Below, piece by piece: positions 61,401-64,000 of a stretch of 64,000 nucleotides of DNA (its first letter is position 1; each line of letters starts with the position of its first letter). Both the position numbers and the translations under genes were made by a program. Where the stretch lies: positions 186,001 to 250,000 of the forward strand of contig NW_002476380.1 in assembly GCF_000189635.1 (NCBI RefSeq), given 5' to 3'. This DNA is from Tetrahymena thermophila SB210 (lineage: Eukaryota > Ciliophora > Oligohymenophorea > Hymenostomatida > Tetrahymenidae). Under the pieces are notes generated by a model that saw only the letters and a program-made list of their open reading frames with translations, made no database searches and was not told the origin of the DNA.

Positions 61401-64000
61401 TTTTTATGATCACTATCTTTTAATAGCTCTTCCTTTTTAGCTAGCAACAATTAAGTACCTCCAATTAAATGAGAAGTTTCTTATTTTGCATGATCTTCTT
61501 CACTTGTAAATAACTCTTTTTAAATATGTTCTCTTTGAGAAAATAATGGCTATGACAAATCTTATATTCCAAACTAGATTTACTAGTCATTAAATTAGTG
61601 CAATTAAGCCTATTTTTCTTACTTTTCATAGCTACTTCCTTCTTCTTCAAATAAACTGATTTCTATAATTAAAAAAAGTCAATTTCAAATAAAAAGTTTA
61701 AATAATTTACATTCTGAGCTGCTTTGTTAGAGATATAAATTTTGAAGTTCTATAAATTAGTCTATGATTTCAAAATCATTTTATAAATCATATTCAATAT
61801 TCAATAAAGTTTAAAGTTAGTTTTTAAAGTTTAATAAACCTTCTTTTTGAGCCTGATAACTTGTCATTTTTTTAAATGTATGAAGTTCAACAATATCGTA
61901 TTAAATTTTTTAAAAATTATTGTTGTAAAAGCAGAGCTTTACAGTATACAAATCAAAATACTCAACAGTGAGACTTTGAACATAGCTCTATAAATCAGCA
62001 ATATCAAGCTTTTAAGATAAATTAAAAGACTTAAATCCTTTTTATATGATTTCTGGTTTTGGAAGGAAAGCTATTGTTTACACTGCTTCATTAACAAAAT
62101 CAATATCGGCTTGCTTAAATTGGTGAGTCTCAAAATAGTTTAATATTGGTATTACTCTATTTAAGTAAATATTATAAACATCGCCTTAAGAAAATAATTT
62201 TCCAAATATTTTGCTATATAAAATTTGAGAGAGACATTGGATTTTGAAATTCCCGCATGACAAAAGAATATAACTATATTCATTTTATATTTTTTAAATA
62301 AAGGCTGTCAACCCACAGTCTTCCAAGTTTATGTAATCTGGTCTAAATTTTAAAGATATTGGTACTGCCCATCCTCCTTCATTTTAGGCTATTTAGAGCT
62401 TGAAGTTGTTAATCTAAACATTTTCAGGATTTTTTAAATAATTTGATAATACCTTGTCATGAACTTTTTAAATATATTTTGGTATAATTATATTTATATT
62501 TTTTTTAATTGATTTTGAGCTAGAATATCCGAAAATATTTTCAAACTTATTTTAAACTTTTTTGATAGCACCAATTTCATTAACTAATGTAATAAATACC
62601 ACACAAGTGTCTTTATTAAATATATTAAAATCAATTTTTAGATTTTCATTTTAGAATTATTTCTTTTTTTTAAAGATTTATTTTTTCTTTTATCCAAATC
62701 CTAAGTTATTTATAAAATTTTCAAAGTAAAATTGGAGCTTTTAGCTGTTTTGATTGATTTCGTTCAAGACTAAAAGCTAATGAAATAGGGATTCTCTCAA
62801 CCTCATTAGGTTTTAAGCTTTTATCTTTAATTCATGTAAATCTATATGATCTTAAAAGAGCAGCAACAGTAAAGATTGCTTTTCTTGAATAGTAGTATAA
62901 TACTGCTCTTCTGCTTAATTTACTAACTCATCAAAATTGATACCTACAATAAAGTTTGTTACACTAATCTTTTCATCAAAAGAAGCTCTGCTTTATTAAA
63001 TATCTTCTTCATTAAGTTTTTAATCCTCAAAGTATTTCCAAACATCTTTTTAATTTTATTTTTTTTTATTTATTAAAGTACAAGAGATGTCTATTTATTT
63101 AAATTTATTTATAGCTTTCTGGAAAATGTAATTAAATAAAGCAATCTCTCTTTAAGATAAACTCATAAGTTTTTTTAGTTTGATGATTTCGCTAAAGCAA
63201 AGCACTTTACTTTAAGACATTTCAATTAAAAAGTTTAAGTATGAAAAAACAATATGATTAGTTATCGTTTTATTCTTAATTATTTCCTCGTATATACATT
63301 TATAATACATTTATCTGACATATCTATTCATAAATTTTTATCTGAGTTACTTTTCTAGTGTCATATCTTGAAATTGTCTTATGTCTTAAGGCTATATATC
63401 AAAATTAATTAAAAAATTGCATATTATGAATTAGATTTTATTATAGTTTATAAAAATGTTAAATTGAAGAAAATTATTTTAAAAATAAATTTAGAAAATT
63501 TACTGTTTTTTAAGTAAACATTTTTTTATAAGAAATAAATAAATACCTCTGTGTTACAAAAACAATCTGGGGAGTCTTCGCAAAAGGTGCAATGATCTGA
63601 TGTAATATATTCTAAAACTATGGATTATTTATTGTCAATGTAATCTTTGTATTCTAATTTGATAACTTTCATCATAACTCTTAAATAAAAATCTAGATTA
63701 GTTGGATGAGCAATTATTTATTGCTTTTCCAAAGTAAAGTTATATAAATTATGCTGATAGTTATCAATTAAATTTGTGATTTTAATTGATATTGGTATTA
63801 TAATAACTGCAACTAAAGTGATTGGGAAATAAGAATTTTAAAGCAAGGATATATAGACAAATAAACTTATTATGAAATGGTAAATTGATAAAATCTAATT
63901 AAAATATCTTATGTTTCTATTTTCATAACCACTTATTGAAATAGATGTTAATACCTTCAAAGTAGAAAGCAATATAGAAAATAAAAGCATAAGTTTAGGG
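58403..64000 (-). CDS. PAS-domain multi-membrane protein, TmcB-like (copy C, 5' end beyond right edge)
   Basis: The third tandem paralogue; its N-terminal exon lies outside the window. Reading inward from 64000, the TM helix region (LLFSILLSTLKVLTSISIS) precedes the Cys/His motif DHCTFCEDSPDCFCNTE at about 63.56-63.61 kb. A helical linker follows (KCIYEEIIKNKTITN, REIALFNYIFQKA). The PAS domain at 62.3-62.66 kb reads CVVFITLVNEIGAIKKVQ, ENIFGYSSS and KKNINIIIPKYIQKVHDK, then NLEDCGLTAFIQKIQNEYSY. A phosphosite-like Ser/Asn-rich region and poly-Asn (61316-61335) follow, then C-terminal TMs (IIMIVVIVVTCVLGFTTLPI) and the end TKRMLSILSIETILDNPYIL, with TGA 58403-58405. The T..V.FI.LVNE..GYS pattern is characteristic of the ciliate TmcB-like PAS. 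Confidence 0.75.

Noticed and set aside
1-64000. tRNA, rRNA, transposon, CRISPR or telomere signals
   Set aside because: I looked for cloverleaf-type GC stems, terminal inverted repeats, reverse transcriptase or transposase frames and GGGGTT runs and saw none; a tRNA scan could still find one I missed.

Overview
The window reads as nuclear DNA of a ciliate, most likely Tetrahymena or a close relative. It is roughly 75-80% A+T. Reading frames stay open for hundreds of codons only if TAA and TAG are read as glutamine, and they end at TGA. Introns are short (mostly 36-110 nt), AT-rich and GT..AG, and several were checked by frame arithmetic. Standard-code gene calling fails here because nearly every real gene contains internal TAA/TAG codons. 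I saw no transposon, viral copy, CRISPR array, rRNA or tRNA, and no telomeric repeat at either edge. The gene density and lack of mobile DNA suggest a macronuclear (somatic) chromosome.

Layout. 1-5342 (-): leucine-rich-repeat protein, running off the left edge. 6874-8643 (-): DDI1, a ubiquitin shuttle/aspartyl protease. 9211-9618 and 10426-10884 (-): two small secreted Cys-rich proteins. 11236-11826 (+): unknown acidic protein. 12107-14353 (+): ZZ zinc-finger protein. 14732-16240 (+): ZMYND12-like TPR protein, probably axonemal. 16448-17215 (-): unknown N/Q/S-rich protein. 17976-18818 (+): arylamine N-acetyltransferase. 19196-20239 (+): tail-anchored coiled-coil protein. 20713-23336 (+): Enhancer-of-zeste-type histone methyltransferase. 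23877-26718 (-): 927-residue Q/N-rich protein. 27348-29492 (-): unknown protein. 29779-31047 (+): protein with three UBA-like segments. 31895-34826 (+): ubinuclein/Hpc2-like protein, a HIRA-complex histone chaperone subunit. 35412-36113 (-): alpha/beta hydrolase. 36114-38632: gene-free stretch with a degenerate ~350 bp tandem array. 38633-39949 (+): secreted acidic repeat protein. 40815-42021 (+): secreted Cys-rich protein. 42673-64000 (-): three tandem ~7 kb paralogues encoding multi-membrane PAS-domain (TmcB-like) proteins, the last cut by the right edge.

There are no operons; genes lie on both strands with independent AT-rich spacers. Recognisable themes are chromatin (E(z), ubinuclein), the ubiquitin system (DDI1, UBA protein), cilia (ZMYND12-like), secretion (four Cys-rich or acidic proteins with signal peptides) and membrane sensing (the PAS trio). 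The points most worth a second look are the PAS gene cluster, the long insertion inside the E(z) CXC domain, the shared cysteine module of the secreted proteins, and the uncharacterised 350 bp array. All coordinates come from hand translation; exon borders of the longest genes are approximate.
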